A DNA stretch of 41,030 nucleotides from UBA11373 sp035291545 (GCA_035291545.1 DATDRW010000037.1:1-41030); one strand, 5' to 3'. Counted from the first letter of the stretch, positions 7,435 through 17,378 are shown. Notes: generated from the sequence alone by a model not told the origin. A program made the numbers and translations.

Positions 7435-9513
7435 GTGCCCGGCGCAGTCCTCCTCGCAGCCGCGGCCGCCTCGGGCGCCGTGATCCTCCGCAGCCGTCCC
7501 ATGGTGGCGGTCGGGGTGGTGCTGCTGGCCGGGGCTCTCTCGGGACACGGCGCCGCAGTGCGGGACCGGCCTCCCGTGGTCGCCGTGCCCGCAGGCCACG
7601 TCGCTCTGGTCGGTGTCGCCGCGGGTGATCCCACCGGCGCCGCCGGGGAGCGGCGCCTGGTGGTCGACCCTGCCCACGTCCTCGTCGGGGACGACTGGGT
7701 GCCGTGGGAGGGGCCCCGGCTGCTGGTGACCGGCGCCGTCGACGATGTCGCCGCCGGCGAACCGGTGGCGGTCGATGGCGCGCTGCAGCCGGCCTCGTTC
7801 CGCACCCGCCGGGGGTGGATCGGAGGCGTGGTCGACGCCGATCGGTTCGACCGTCTCGGCGAGTCGGCCAATCCGCTCCTCAGGCTGGGCAACCGCCTGC
7901 GCCGCCGGGTGTTGGGCGGTCTCGGCGCCGTCTCCGCCACCCCGCAGGGGGCGCTCGTATCCGGGTTCCTGATCGGGGACGTGACCGCCCTTCCCGACTC
8001 GGATGCCGAAGCGTTGCGCGCCGCCGGTCTCAGCCACTTCGTGGCGGTCTCGGGGAGCAACGTTGCGCTGTTCCTGGCCGCCTGGTGGATCGTCTCCGGT
8101 CCGTTGGCGTGGAGCCCGCGGCGTCGCGCCGTCGCCGGGCTGGCCGGTCTCGCCGTCTTTGTGGTCGTCACCCGATGGGAGCCCTCGGTGTTGCGGGCTG
8201 CGGTCATGGCGGCGATGGTGCTCGGCGGCCGGCTGATCGGCCGAGTGGTGTCGCCGTGGGCGGCACTGTCGTGGGCGGTGACCGTGCTCGTCCTCGTCGA
8301 CGGCGGTCTGGTAGCCGAGATCGGGTTCCAGCTCTCGGTGGCAGCGACCGCCGGGATCCTCACCGGCCTTCCGTTGTGGCGCGAGCGGCGACCCCGCTGG
8401 GTTTGGGCGACGCTCGGGGCGACGATGTCTGCTCAGGCGGCAGTCGCCCCACTCCTACTGGTTCATTTCGGTGTGGTTCCGCTGCTCGCTCCCGTCACCA
8501 ATCTGGTGGCAGCCCCGCTGGTGACGCTGGCCACCATCTTCGGAGGGATCGGAGCCCTGCTCGGCGCCGGTCCGGTGGTCGGGCTCGCCGCCGGCATTGC
8601 CGGGATCGTGCTCCGCATCGCCCGCGGCGCCGCCGACCTGCCCCAGTTGGAGGCGGTGCAGGTTGCCCTGTGCCTCGGGTTGGGTCTTGTGGCCTTTGCG
8701 GTCCGCTCGCTGCGCCCGGTGGTCGCCGCCGCCGCGGTGATGGCGGTCGCGGTCGCGGTGGCGCCGGCCGGGCCGCCCGGAGGCCCCACCGTGTCCTTCC
8801 TCGACGTCGGACAGGGCGACGCCGCCCTGCTGCGGGGGCCATCCGGGGAGGTGATCCTGGTGGACGGAGGGCCCGACCCGGCCGTGCTGCGCGCCCACCT
8901 GCGCAAGGCGGGGGTGCGGCGCATCGACCTGCTGATCGTGTCGCATCGCCACGCCGATCACACCACCGCACTGGTCGGTCTCCACGTGCCGGTGACCCGG
9001 GTGTGGCATCCGCCGCAACTCGGGGAGGGATCGCCCCTGGACGACCTCGTGGCGGAGCAGGAGGCGCTCGGAGCCGATGTTGCGGTTCCGCCGGTGGGGA
9101 CGGTGGCCGAGGTGGGCTCGTTCACCGTGGAGGTCCTGGCACCGCTGCGCAGGTACGCCTCACCCAACGATGGGTCGCTGGTGGTGCGGGTCACCGCGGC
9201 CGGCATCGCCGTCCTCTTCAGCGGCGACATCGAGGCGATCGCCCAGGCCGACCTCGGGCCGCTGCGCGCCGACGTGCTCAAGGTGCCGCACCAGGGGTCG
9301 GCGACCTCAGACCTCGCTTGGATCACCGCGAGCGCCCCCCACATCGCGGTGATCAGCGTGGGCGAGAACACGTTCGGCCACCCCTCGGCGGAGGTGGTGG
9401 CGGCACTGGAGGCGACCGGTGCAGTGGTGTTTCGTACCGATCGCGACGGCACGGTGACGCTCCGGCTCGACAGGCTCGCCGTCCCGGCGGCGCCGCTACC
9501 GTCGCCCGGGTGA
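7435..9513 (+). CDS. comEC: ComEC/Rec2 DNA-uptake channel
   Basis: The polytopic protein thought to carry single-stranded DNA across the membrane. In order: N-terminal hydrophobic segments, an OB-like soluble domain (DUF4131 type), the Competence core with about eight membrane helices and the conserved GLSHFVAVSGSNVALF and IGFQLSVAATAGI motifs, then a C-terminal metallo-beta-lactamase-like domain starting at VSFLDVGQGDA with the metal motif SHRHADH. The start is uncertain. GTG 7435 is the first ordinary start after comEA, but the open frame continues upstream through a hydrophobic stretch to about 7348, where only a CTG overlapping the comEA stop is available. The 3' end overlaps holA by 4 nt. 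Confidence 0.93.
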   Translation: MPGAVLLAAAAASGAVILRSRPMVAVGVVLLAGALSGHGAAVRDRPPVVAVPAGHVALVGVAAGDPTGAAGERRLVVDPAHVLVGDDWVPWEGPRLLVTGAVDDVAAGEPVAVDGALQPASFRTRRGWIGGVVDADRFDRLGESANPLLRLGNRLRRRVLGGLGAVSATPQGALVSGFLIGDVTALPDSDAEALRAAGLSHFVAVSGSNVALFLAAWWIVSGPLAWSPRRRAVAGLAGLAVFVVVTRWEPSVLRAAVMAAMVLGGRLIGRVVSPWAALSWAVTVLVLVDGGLVAEIGFQLSVAATAGILTGLPLWRERRPRWVWATLGATMSAQAAVAPLLLVHFGVVPLLAPVTNLVAAPLVTLATIFGGIGALLGAGPVVGLAAGIAGIVLRIARGAADLPQLEAVQVALCLGLGLVAFAVRSLRPVVAAAAVMAVAVAVAPAGPPGGPTVSFLDVGQGDAALLRGPSGEVILVDGGPDPAVLRAHLRKAGVRRIDLLIVSHRHADHTTALVGLHVPVTRVWHPPQLGEGSPLDDLVAEQEALGADVAVPPVGTVAEVGSFTVEVLAPLRRYASPNDGSLVVRVTAAGIAVLFSGDIEAIAQADLGPLRADVLKVPHQGSATSDLAWITASAPHIAVISVGENTFGHPSAEVVAALEATGAVVFRTDRDGTVTLRLDRLAVPAAPLPSPG

Positions 9514-10499
9514 AGGCCCTGCACGCGGTGGTGGGTCCCCGGGAGGCCGGTCCCGGCGAGCGTCTCGAGATGCTGGAGCGCGCCCGTGAACTGCTCGCTC
9601 AGGCGGGTGTCGACGGGGTCGACCGCATCGACATCCCGGGGCGCGGCGCCGGCGAGGAGGGCGAGGACGGAATGCTGCGTGCCGAGATCGAGCGCCTGGT
9701 TCCCGCCCTACAGAGCGGCTCGCTCTTCGGGGGTCGCCGCGGGGTGCTGGTGATCGATGCCCACCAGCTGCAAGCCGCCGAGACCGCGATCGTCGCCGAC
9801 CTGGCGACCGGCCTCGATCCCGACAGCGTGGTGCTGGTCGTCGTCGCCGAGGGGTCGCTCCCCGCCGCGCTGGCCAAGATCGTGAAGGCCGAGGGTGAGT
9901 CGCACACCGTGCGCAAACTCTCCGAACGCGACGTGCCCGGCTGGGTCCGCGAGGAGGCACGGGAGCGCCGGATCCGGCTCGACGCCGCGGCGACGGCTGC
10001 GTTGGTGCAGCGGTTCGGCACCGACACCGCGGCGATCGGGCAGGCGCTCGACCAACTCGTCGGGTCCGGACCGGTCACCGCGGAGACGGTGGCGACGCGT
10101 TTTCGCAACCGACCCGACGAACCGATGTGGCACTACGCCGATGCGGTGGCCGACGGCAACGTCGGTCAGGCGCTGCGAAGGCTTGCGGACTTTCTGACCC
10201 ACGGACATCCGCTCCAGTTGCTCGCCTTTGTCGAGTCGGATCTCAAGCGGCGGGCTCTGGCGCGGGTGGCGCCGTCGATCGAGGTTTTCGCCGAATGGCT
10301 CGATGCCTCTCCGAAGCACTTCCCGGTGGAGAAGGCATGGGACACCCGGACCAAGGGGAGCGATGACGACCTGCGCCGCGCTCTCGCCGCCGTCGCCCGC
10401 GCCGACGTCACCCTGAAGAGCGAACCCGAATCGACCCATCGGGTGACGATGGAGCGGCTCACCGTCGCCCTCGCCCGGTGGTACCGGGGAAGAGGATGA
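9510..10499 (+). CDS. holA: DNA polymerase III subunit delta
   Basis: The clamp-loader subunit that opens the beta sliding clamp. The 329-residue length is normal. The N-terminal AAA-like domain has the SGSLFGGRRGVLVID segment typical of delta, and the middle has SERDVPGWVREEA, IRLDAAATAALVQRFG and the D-x-x-x-I-x-x-x-L-D pattern. The C-terminal collar domain ends with HRVTMERLTVALARWYRG. Delta lacks a working P-loop and I see none here. The GTG start overlaps the comEC stop (GTGA), so the comEA-comEC-holA set is probably one transcript. An array of 7-bp repeats follows the stop. Confidence 0.93.
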   Translation: MKALHAVVGPREAGPGERLEMLERARELLAQAGVDGVDRIDIPGRGAGEEGEDGMLRAEIERLVPALQSGSLFGGRRGVLVIDAHQLQAAETAIVADLATGLDPDSVVLVVVAEGSLPAALAKIVKAEGESHTVRKLSERDVPGWVREEARERRIRLDAAATAALVQRFGTDTAAIGQALDQLVGSGPVTAETVATRFRNRPDEPMWHYADAVADGNVGQALRRLADFLTHGHPLQLLAFVESDLKRRALARVAPSIEVFAEWLDASPKHFPVEKAWDTRTKGSDDDLRRALAAVARADVTLKSEPESTHRVTMERLTVALARWYRGRG

Positions 10500-10503
10500 A
10501 GAA

Positions 10504-10603
10504 GGCTCCAGGCCCCAGGCTCCAGGCTGGGATTCCGAGTCTACGTAGGCATCCGGCATCCGGTGTCTGGTGCCTGGTGCCCGGTGCCTGGTGCCTGGTG
10601 CCT
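10504..10603. repeat. Heptanucleotide tandem-repeat cluster B between convergent holA and greA
   Basis: GGCTCCA, GGCCCCA, GGCTCCA and GGCTGGG run from 10504 to 10531. After a short spacer, eight uninterrupted 7-bp units fill 10548-10603: two GGCATCC, one GGTGTCT, then GGTGCCT, GGTGCCC and three GGTGCCT. The left units resemble reverse complements of the right ones, so the RNA from either strand could fold into an imperfect hairpin. Lying between two convergent genes, it may serve as a two-way terminator. That role is inferred. Confidence 0.9.
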
Positions 10604-10607
10604 CTCC

Positions 10608-11087
10608 TCAGCCTTCGAACGGTCTTACCGACAGCACCGTCAGTCGGAACGTGCCTCCCGGCGCCTCGTAGCTCACCGTGGAGCCCACCTTCGTGCCGAG
10701 TAGAGCGGCGCCCATCGGGCTCGACGGCGACGCCAGCACGAAGCCCGGCATCTTGTTTTCCTGGGTGGCGACGAAGACCTCCATCTCGGCGCCGTCGGCG
10801 CGGCGCACCAGCGCCAGACACCCCACGGTGACCTCGTCGCCGACCGGCGCCTCCCGGACCTCGGCGGTGTCGAGGATGTGGCGGATCTTGCGGATCCGAG
10901 CCTCCATGAGGCCCTGCTCGTTCTTGGCGGCGTCGTAATCGCCGTTTTCCCGGATGTCGCCGTGGGAGCGGGCTTCGCCGATGCGCTCGGAGATCGCACG
11001 GCGGCCGTTGGTGGTGAGGTCTTCGAGTTCCTCGACCAGTTTGCGGTGAGCGGTAAGAGTCAGCCAGGTGGTCTGATCGTCGACCAT
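10608..11087 (-). CDS. greA: Transcription elongation factor GreA
   Basis: It rescues backtracked RNA polymerase by stimulating cleavage of the nascent RNA 3' end. The protein has 159 residues: an N-terminal coiled coil (about 8-75) whose tip carries GDIRENGDYDAAKNEQ with the conserved acidic residues that reach the polymerase active site, and a C-terminal FKBP-like domain ending in SPMGAALLGTKVGSTV. I place the start at the ATG at 11087; a longer frame upstream runs into the neighbouring rpsT gene. It lies 16 nt downstream of rpsT on the same strand, so the two are probably co-transcribed. Confidence 0.96.
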   Translation of the reverse strand: MVDDQTTWLTLTAHRKLVEELEDLTTNGRRAISERIGEARSHGDIRENGDYDAAKNEQGLMEARIRKIRHILDTAEVREAPVGDEVTVGCLALVRRADGAEMEVFVATQENKMPGFVLASPSSPMGAALLGTKVGSTVSYEAPGGTFRLTVLSVRPFEG

Positions 11088-11103
11088 GGGTTGTTTCCGG
11101 GGG

Positions 11104-11367
11104 TCAGGCCGACGCGTTGATGCGCCGGGCGAGGCGCGACTTGCGCCGGGCGGCAGTGCGCTTGTGGAGGACGCCCTTGGAGACCGCGGTGTCGATCCGC
11201 TTCTGCGCCGCCCGGAAGGCCTGGTCGGTGGCTGCGGCATCGCCGACAGCGGCCGCCTCGGCCGTCTTCTTGATGCGGGTCTTCAACTCGGAGCGAACGG
11301 CCTGATTGCGGGCATGCCGCTTCACCGTCTGCCGGTTGCGCTTGATCTGGGAGGCGATGTTGGCCAT
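11104..11367 (-). CDS. rpsT: 30S ribosomal protein S20
   Basis: A small-subunit ribosomal protein binding 16S rRNA. It has 87 very basic residues with the family hallmarks: ANIASQIKRNRQT at the N-terminus, the RNQAVRSELKTRIKK helix, and a C-terminal GVLHKRTAARRKSRLARR. I choose the ATG at 11367, since a longer frame upstream lacks family similarity. It is the first gene of a minus-strand pair with greA, diverging from lepA. A TATTCT -10 candidate lies on this strand at 11402-11407. Confidence 0.97.
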   Translation of the reverse strand: MANIASQIKRNRQTVKRHARNQAVRSELKTRIKKTAEAAAVGDAAATDQAFRAAQKRIDTAVSKGVLHKRTAARRKSRLARRINASA

Positions 11368-11401
11368 GGCTGGAGAACCAGTCGGTGCGGGGAACGAAGG
11401 G

Positions 11402-11407
11402 AGAATA
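11402..11407 (-). promoter_or_regulatory. Candidate -10 box for rpsT-greA
   Basis: TATTCT on the minus strand, 34 nt before the rpsT start codon, would give a leader of roughly 27 nt. No good -35 hexamer is evident. Confidence 0.4.
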
Positions 11408-11430
11408 GCAGGTGCCACGGGCAGAACAGC

Positions 11431-11457
11431 GTGAGGACCCTAACTAGGGGTTCTCAC
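11431..11457. promoter_or_regulatory. 27-nt near-perfect palindrome between rpsT and lepA
   Basis: Arms GTGAGGACCCT and GGGGTTCTCAC pair over 11 bp, two of them G-T, around a 5-nt loop. It sits about 24 nt upstream of the rpsT -10 candidate, in the space between divergent promoters. An operator or a folded upstream element is possible. No T-run supports a terminator. Confidence 0.45.
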
Positions 11458-11477
11458 GTCGGTTTCTGCAAGCTGCC

Positions 11478-11580
11478 GTTACCCGTTTCCCGTTTCCCGG
11501 CAGGAACGGGTGGTGATTGATGGTGGGCGACGTTTGGCTGGCGACGGGCGACGGGGCGTCGGATGACTAGTGACGGGCGA
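11478..11580. repeat. Heptanucleotide tandem-repeat cluster C upstream of lepA
   Basis: GTTACCC, GTTTCCC, GTTTCCC run from 11478 to 11498. Two GGCGACG units follow at 11540-11553, then degenerate GGGCGTCG, GATGACT and GGCGACG units up to about 11580. The same words occur in cluster A on the opposite strand sense. A fragment of the GGTGCCT family (GTGCCTGGTGC) follows at 11591. Unlike clusters B and D, this one is between divergent genes, so it cannot be a shared terminator. Confidence 0.8.
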
Positions 11581-11614
11581 CGTGCGGCTCGTGCCTGGTG
11601 CAGGGGGGCACCGG

Positions 11615-11620
11615 TACAAT
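11615..11620 (+). promoter_or_regulatory. Candidate -10 box for lepA
   Basis: TACAAT lies 21 nt before the lepA ATG, giving a short leader that contains a CCGGAG ribosome-binding sequence. No clear -35 hexamer; the region upstream is repeat-derived. Confidence 0.5.
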
Positions 11621-11641
11621 GCCGAGCCCCGCCGGAGTTGG

Positions 11642-13439
<1,798 letters not shown>

Positions 13440-13450
<11 letters not shown>

Positions 13451-14591
13451 TCGGCCCGACAATCCCGCGGTGGTCGATGCGGCCGCCGAGCTCGTCGCCG
13501 CCTACGTCCACGTCCCGTTCTGTCGCCGGTTGTGCCCCTACTGCGATTTTGCAGTCCAGGTTGGAGGCGATACCGACCGCTACGTGACGGCCCTCCTCGC
13601 CGAGATCGCATCGGCGGAGCCCTTCTCCCGGCCGTTGGACGCCGTCTTCGTCGGGGGCGGCACTCCGACGTCGCTGCCCCCACGGCGCCTGGCCGAGGTC
13701 GTGGAGCAATTGGCCTCGCGGTTCGGCCTGGCCCCCGGGGCGGAGGTATCCATCGAGGCCAACCCCGAGGATGTCGACGCGGGAGTCGCCGCCGGGTTGC
13801 GCACCGCCGGCTTCAACCGGATCTCGCTGGGGGTGCAGTCCCTCGATTCCTCCGTGCTCCGCTCGCTGGGGAGGAGTCATGGTCCGGAGGAGGCGGTGGC
13901 CGCGCTCGGCGTGGCCCGACGAATCTTTCCATCGGTCAATGCCGACCTCATCTTTGGAACCCCCGGAGACGCCACCTGGATCGAGTCGGTTCGGGGCGTG
14001 CTCGCCTCCGATGTCGATCACCTCTCGGTGTACGCGCTGACCGTGGAGCGGGGCACCGCGCTGTCGCGGGCGGTCGCGGCGGGAGCGGCGGCGCCCGACC
14101 CCGACGAGCAGGCGGATTGCTATCAAGCAGCGACGGCCGCAGCCGAGGCTGCCGGCCTGGTGCGCTACGAGACCTCGAACTTCGCCCGACCGGGCAGGGC
14201 CTGTGTCTACAACCTCATCACTTGGGCGCAGGGGGAGTACGCCGCCTTCGGTAACGGCGCCCACCGCCACCGCGACGGGGAGCGGTCGTGGAACATCCGC
14301 CGCGTCGACCGGTACGAGGAACGGGTTTTCGCCGGGGAGAGTCCCGTCTCCGGGCGCGAGCACCTCACCGGGTGGAACCGCGAGGTGGAGCGGGTGCTTC
14401 TCGGATTGCGGCGTGCCGCCGGGGTACCCGCAGGGAGTGCCGGGTCCGCGCTGCTGGCCTCGCCCGCCGGTGAGCGTCTCGTCGCCGCCGGAGTGATCGC
14501 GGCCGACGGCGACCGGGTGCGCGTCACGAGGCCGCTCCTCGGCGACGAGGTCGCCCGCGAACTGTTAGCACTCGAACCGATCGAGTGCTAA
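13440..14591 (+). CDS. hemW: HemW, radical-SAM heme chaperone
   Basis: A coproporphyrinogen-III-oxidase-like radical SAM protein now understood as a heme carrier rather than an oxidase. The protein has 383 residues. The 4Fe-4S motif is CRRLCPYC (C-x3-C-x2-C) near residues 28-35. A GGGTPTSLP motif follows, and ISLGVQSLDSSVL and the HemW C-terminal domain come later. HemN-specific N-terminal sequence is absent. The ATG start lies inside the end of lepA. Its last nine codons and stop carry the complete CIRCE operator of the next gene, so the C-terminal sequence LALEPIEC is fixed by a DNA-binding site. Confidence 0.94.
14565..14591. promoter_or_regulatory. CIRCE operator (HrcA binding site) inside the 3' end of hemW
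   Basis: TTAGCACTC, a 9-nt spacer and GAGTGCTAA match the CIRCE consensus without a mismatch. The final TAA of the operator is the hemW stop codon. hrcA begins 33 nt downstream, so HrcA would repress its own gene and dnaJ. On heat shock HrcA loses activity and the operon is derepressed, as known for the family. Confidence 0.97.
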
Positions 14592-14609
14592 CGAACTGCG
14601 CTTCGCTGC

Positions 14610-14615
14610 TATCCT
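14610..14615 (+). promoter_or_regulatory. Candidate -10 box for hrcA-dnaJ
   Basis: TATCCT lies 9 nt before the hrcA ATG and 18 nt after CIRCE. With this geometry the CIRCE operator would cover the -35 region, and the transcript would have almost no leader. No consensus -35 is visible. Confidence 0.45.
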
Positions 14616-14624
14616 GGGGTCGGG

Positions 14625-15608
14625 ATGCTTGACGAACGGAAGGCCGCCATCCTCGGCGCCCTCGTCGAGGGCCACATCGCCACCGGGGCCCCGGTGTCGT
14701 CGCGCGCCATCCTCGATCGCTCCGGCCTCGACTTGTCCAGTGCCACGATCCGCAACGAGATGGTGGTCCTGGAGCGGCTCGGCCTCGTCGCCCAGCCGCA
14801 CACCTCGGCGGGGCGGGTTCCCACCGACCGCGGGTACCGGTACTTCGTCGACCACCTCTCCCCGGGCTCGCTGCGGGCATCGACGCGGGGCCGGATCGAC
14901 GCCTTCTTCGGCACGGTGCAGGCCGAGTTTTCCCGCATCCTCCGCGAGACGTCGGACCTGTTGAGCGAGATCACCCACTACCCGGCGGTGGTGCTCGGCC
15001 CGGGTCTCCGCGGACACGTGGTGCGCGACGTCCATCTCCTCGCCGTCGAACCGGACGTCATCGTGCTCGTGTTGGTAACCGAGACCGGCCGTGTCCACCA
15101 GTCCCTGGTGCGGCCACAGGCACCGGTCAGCCCCGACGAGGTCGCCGAGGCCGCCGCCGCGCTCGATACCCTCGTCGGTCGTGAGCTGAGTGACGATCTC
15201 GTCTCGCCTCCGACGGCCACGCCGGCGCGGGTGGCAACGCTGGTCGGTCTCACGATGTCGGCGATCGCCGGGGCACTCGATCGGAACCGTGAGATATACG
15301 TCGGCGGAGCGAGCCGGATGGTCGAGCTCTGGGAAGACCTCGCCAAGCTCCATCGGGTGCTGGCCCTCCTCGAGCGGGAGGCCACCGTCCTCGAGTTGCT
15401 CGACGACCGCGCCGAGGGGACGTCGGTGCGCCTCGGCCCCGAGATCCACGCCGCAGAACAGGATCTTGCCGTCGTCTCTTCCGGGTTCTTGGCGGCGGGG
15501 GCGAAGGGACGGGTCGGTGTGCTCGGGCCGATGCGTATGGACTATCGCCGGGCGATCCGGGTCGTCGAAGAGGTATCCGACGCCCTCGGCGACAGCCTGA
15601 ACCATTGA
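14625..15608 (+). CDS. hrcA: Heat-inducible transcription repressor HrcA
   Basis: A dimeric repressor of class I heat-shock genes that binds CIRCE. The protein has 327 residues. The N-terminal winged helix-turn-helix contains SSRAILDRSGLDLSSATIR and EMVVLERLGLVAQPHTSAGR, followed by PTDRGYRYFVD, all characteristic of HrcA. The GAF-like and dimerisation regions follow, with IYVGGASRM and a C-terminal GVLGPMRMDYRRAI. A perfect CIRCE lies immediately upstream. dnaJ begins one base after its stop, so the pair is one unit. grpE, dnaK and groEL are not in the window. Confidence 0.97.
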   Translation: MLDERKAAILGALVEGHIATGAPVSSRAILDRSGLDLSSATIRNEMVVLERLGLVAQPHTSAGRVPTDRGYRYFVDHLSPGSLRASTRGRIDAFFGTVQAEFSRILRETSDLLSEITHYPAVVLGPGLRGHVVRDVHLLAVEPDVIVLVLVTETGRVHQSLVRPQAPVSPDEVAEAAAALDTLVGRELSDDLVSPPTATPARVATLVGLTMSAIAGALDRNREIYVGGASRMVELWEDLAKLHRVLALLEREATVLELLDDRAEGTSVRLGPEIHAAEQDLAVVSSGFLAAGAKGRVGVLGPMRMDYRRAIRVVEEVSDALGDSLNH

Positions 15609-15609
15609 C

Positions 15610-16692
15610 GTGACGGATTACTACGAGACGCTCGGCGTCTCCCGGGATGCCGGCACCGACGACATCAAGCGGGCGTTTCGCCGGCTCGCCCGCGAGTCGC
15701 ATCCCGACTCCAATCCGGGCGATCCGACTGCGGAGGAGCGATTCCGCCGGATCGCCGAGGCCTACGAGGTGCTCTCCGATCCGCAGCGGCGCGCCGCCTA
15801 CGACCGCGGCGACCGTATCGACATGACCGGCCTCTTCTCCTCGTTTGCCGGCGTCGAGGACCTCCTCTCGCGCTTCTTCGGTAGCGGTTTGGGTTCGTTC
15901 GGCGGCGGGACGGCGGGGCCGGCGCAGGGTCGCGACGTCGGTGTCCGGGTCACCATCACACTCGCCGAGGCCGCAGGTGGGGTCGACCGCGAGGTGGGCT
16001 TCCGGGCGCCGGTCGCCTGCCCGGTCTGCTTCGGATCGGGATCGGCCCCCGGTGCGGATCTGGCCACCTGCGATCGCTGCGCGGGTCAGGGGTCGATCCG
16101 GCTGACACGGCAGACCCTGCTCGGCGCCGCGATGTCGATCGTCCCCTGCAATCGCTGCCGGGGGCGGGGCAAGCTCGTCGTCGAGGCCTGCGAGCGCTGC
16201 GACGGACGTGGGGCGGTCGACGAGGACGTCATGGTGACCGTCCACGTTCCGGCCGGGATCGAGGACGGCGGGCGGTTGCGCATGCCCGGCCGGGGTGCCG
16301 CCGGTGAGGCGGGGAGCCGGGCCGGCGACCTGTATGTCGAGGTGCAGGTGGAGGCCGACCCGCGCTTCGTCCGTCACGGTTCCGACCTGGTGCATCGGGT
16401 CCGGCTCGGTATCGCCGCAGCGGCACTGGGTGTCGATGTCGCCGTTCCCACCGTCGACGGAGAGAACGTCGACATCACGATCCCTGCGGGCACGCAGCCG
16501 GGAACGGTGTTCAAGCTGTCCCGACATGGCATGCCCCGCTTGCGAAGTCGGGGGCGGGGTGATCTGCTGGTGGAGGTGATCGTCGAAATCCCTTCCAGCC
16601 TCACCCGGGAACAGGAAGAGGCGCTTCGTGCCTTTGCGGCGGCGGGGGAATCTCCCACGGCGCCGGGCAAGCGCCGCCGGCGGGGCGGCTGA
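15610..16692 (+). CDS. dnaJ: Chaperone DnaJ (type I Hsp40)
   Basis: It delivers unfolded proteins to DnaK and stimulates its ATPase. The protein has 360 residues. The J domain (about 3-65) has the HPD motif in ESHPDSN. A Gly/Phe-rich stretch (about 85-105) follows. The zinc-binding region has four C-x2-C-x-G-x-G repeats: CPVCFGSG, CDRCAGQG, CNRCRGRG and CERCDGRG. The C-terminal substrate-binding beta domains include DLYVEVQVEADPRF. It starts at a GTG one base after hrcA. The Gly/Phe linker is short, but all type I elements are present. Confidence 0.96.
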   Translation: MTDYYETLGVSRDAGTDDIKRAFRRLARESHPDSNPGDPTAEERFRRIAEAYEVLSDPQRRAAYDRGDRIDMTGLFSSFAGVEDLLSRFFGSGLGSFGGGTAGPAQGRDVGVRVTITLAEAAGGVDREVGFRAPVACPVCFGSGSAPGADLATCDRCAGQGSIRLTRQTLLGAAMSIVPCNRCRGRGKLVVEACERCDGRGAVDEDVMVTVHVPAGIEDGGRLRMPGRGAAGEAGSRAGDLYVEVQVEADPRFVRHGSDLVHRVRLGIAAAALGVDVAVPTVDGENVDITIPAGTQPGTVFKLSRHGMPRLRSRGRGDLLVEVIVEIPSSLTREQEEALRAFAAAGESPTAPGKRRRRGG

Positions 16693-16701
16693 CCGGAGCG
16701 C

Positions 16702-16731
16702 TGGACGGTGCTCACTGTGCGTCGCTAACAT
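16702..16731 (+). promoter_or_regulatory. Candidate promoter of the bldD-like gene
   Basis: TGGACG (16702-16707) and TAACAT (16726-16731) are separated by 18 nt. The start at GTG 16811 would then have a leader of about 70 nt. BldD represses its own gene in Streptomyces, so an operator may lie here, but I cannot identify one with confidence. Confidence 0.45.
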
Positions 16732-16810
16732 GAGCGCGCAGCGCGGCCATTGCTCACGGAGCGGGCATGGGCAGCAGTCCGGTGCAGCACGTGGCGGAGG
16801 GAGTAGCCAG

Positions 16811-17287
16811 GTGACGGCCTCGTACAACGACATGGTCGGTGGTCGGCTGCGGTCGATCCGCAGGCAACGTGGTCTCTCGTTGCAGGAGGTGCAGCGGCTC
16901 TCCGGCGGAGAGTTCAAGGCGGCCGTCGTGGGGGCGTACGAGCGGGGCGAGCGCAGCCTGTCGCTGCCCAGGCTGCAGAGGCTCTCACAGTTCTTCCAGG
17001 TGCCGATCTCTCACTTCCTTCCGCAGGACGAGGCCGGAGAGCGCACCATGCAGCCCCTGCCCACCGGCGGGGTGACCATCGACCTCAACCGCCTCGAGCG
17101 GCTCTCGGGCACCGAGTCGGTGATCTTCACCCGGTTCCTGCGATCGATCCAGATGATGCGCCAGGACTTCAACGGGAAGGTCCTGACCATCAGGCGCGAC
17201 GACCTGCGGCTGCTGGCCCTCCTCATCGATCAGTCCGAGGAGTCGTTCTCCGAACGGCTGAGCGACGTTGGTCTCATCGCCGAGTAG
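16811..17287 (+). CDS. bldD: BldD-like transcriptional regulator with c-di-GMP-binding signature
   Basis: A 158-residue DNA-binding protein resembling Streptomyces BldD along its length. The N-terminal XRE-type helix-turn-helix (about 8-68) reads GLSLQEVQRLSGG and VVGAYERGERSLSLPRLQRL. The C-terminal domain carries R117-Q-D119, eight residues, then R128-R-D-D131, matching the bipartite RGD and RQDD motifs that bind tetrameric c-di-GMP in BldD, with identical spacing. BldD loaded with c-di-GMP dimerises and represses developmental genes. I choose GTG 16811, which has GGAGGGAG upstream; an ATG at 16730 is possible but would add a low-complexity tail. It sits alone between dnaJ and phoH. Confidence 0.88.
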   Translation: MTASYNDMVGGRLRSIRRQRGLSLQEVQRLSGGEFKAAVVGAYERGERSLSLPRLQRLSQFFQVPISHFLPQDEAGERTMQPLPTGGVTIDLNRLERLSGTESVIFTRFLRSIQMMRQDFNGKVLTIRRDDLRLLALLIDQSEESFSERLSDVGLIAE

Positions 17288-17293
17288 GGGGCA

Positions 17294-17354
17294 GGCACTG
17301 GGCACTGGGTTTCGTCCCTCATACATCGTGTTTTCTGCCTGGTGCCTGGTGCCT
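17294..17354. repeat. Heptanucleotide repeat pair between bldD and phoH
   Basis: Two GGCACTG units (17294-17307) and, after 33 nt, two GGTGCCT units (17341-17354). The two pairs are near reverse complements, so transcripts could form an imperfect stem-loop just after the bldD stop. A terminator role is plausible but has no T-run to support it. Confidence 0.8.
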
Positions 17355-17378
17355 CGCTGTTCTACGCACGCCTCCCGA

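Noticed and set aside
11570..11641. N-terminal extension of LepA from an upstream in-frame ATG
   Set aside because: The extra residues come from repeat DNA and precede the family's normal beginning. The ATG at 11642 follows the -10 box and a ribosome-binding site.
15250..16917. 555-residue minus-strand frame opposite hrcA-dnaJ
   Set aside because: Arg/Pro/Ala-rich shadow without any domain; both plus-strand genes are unambiguous.
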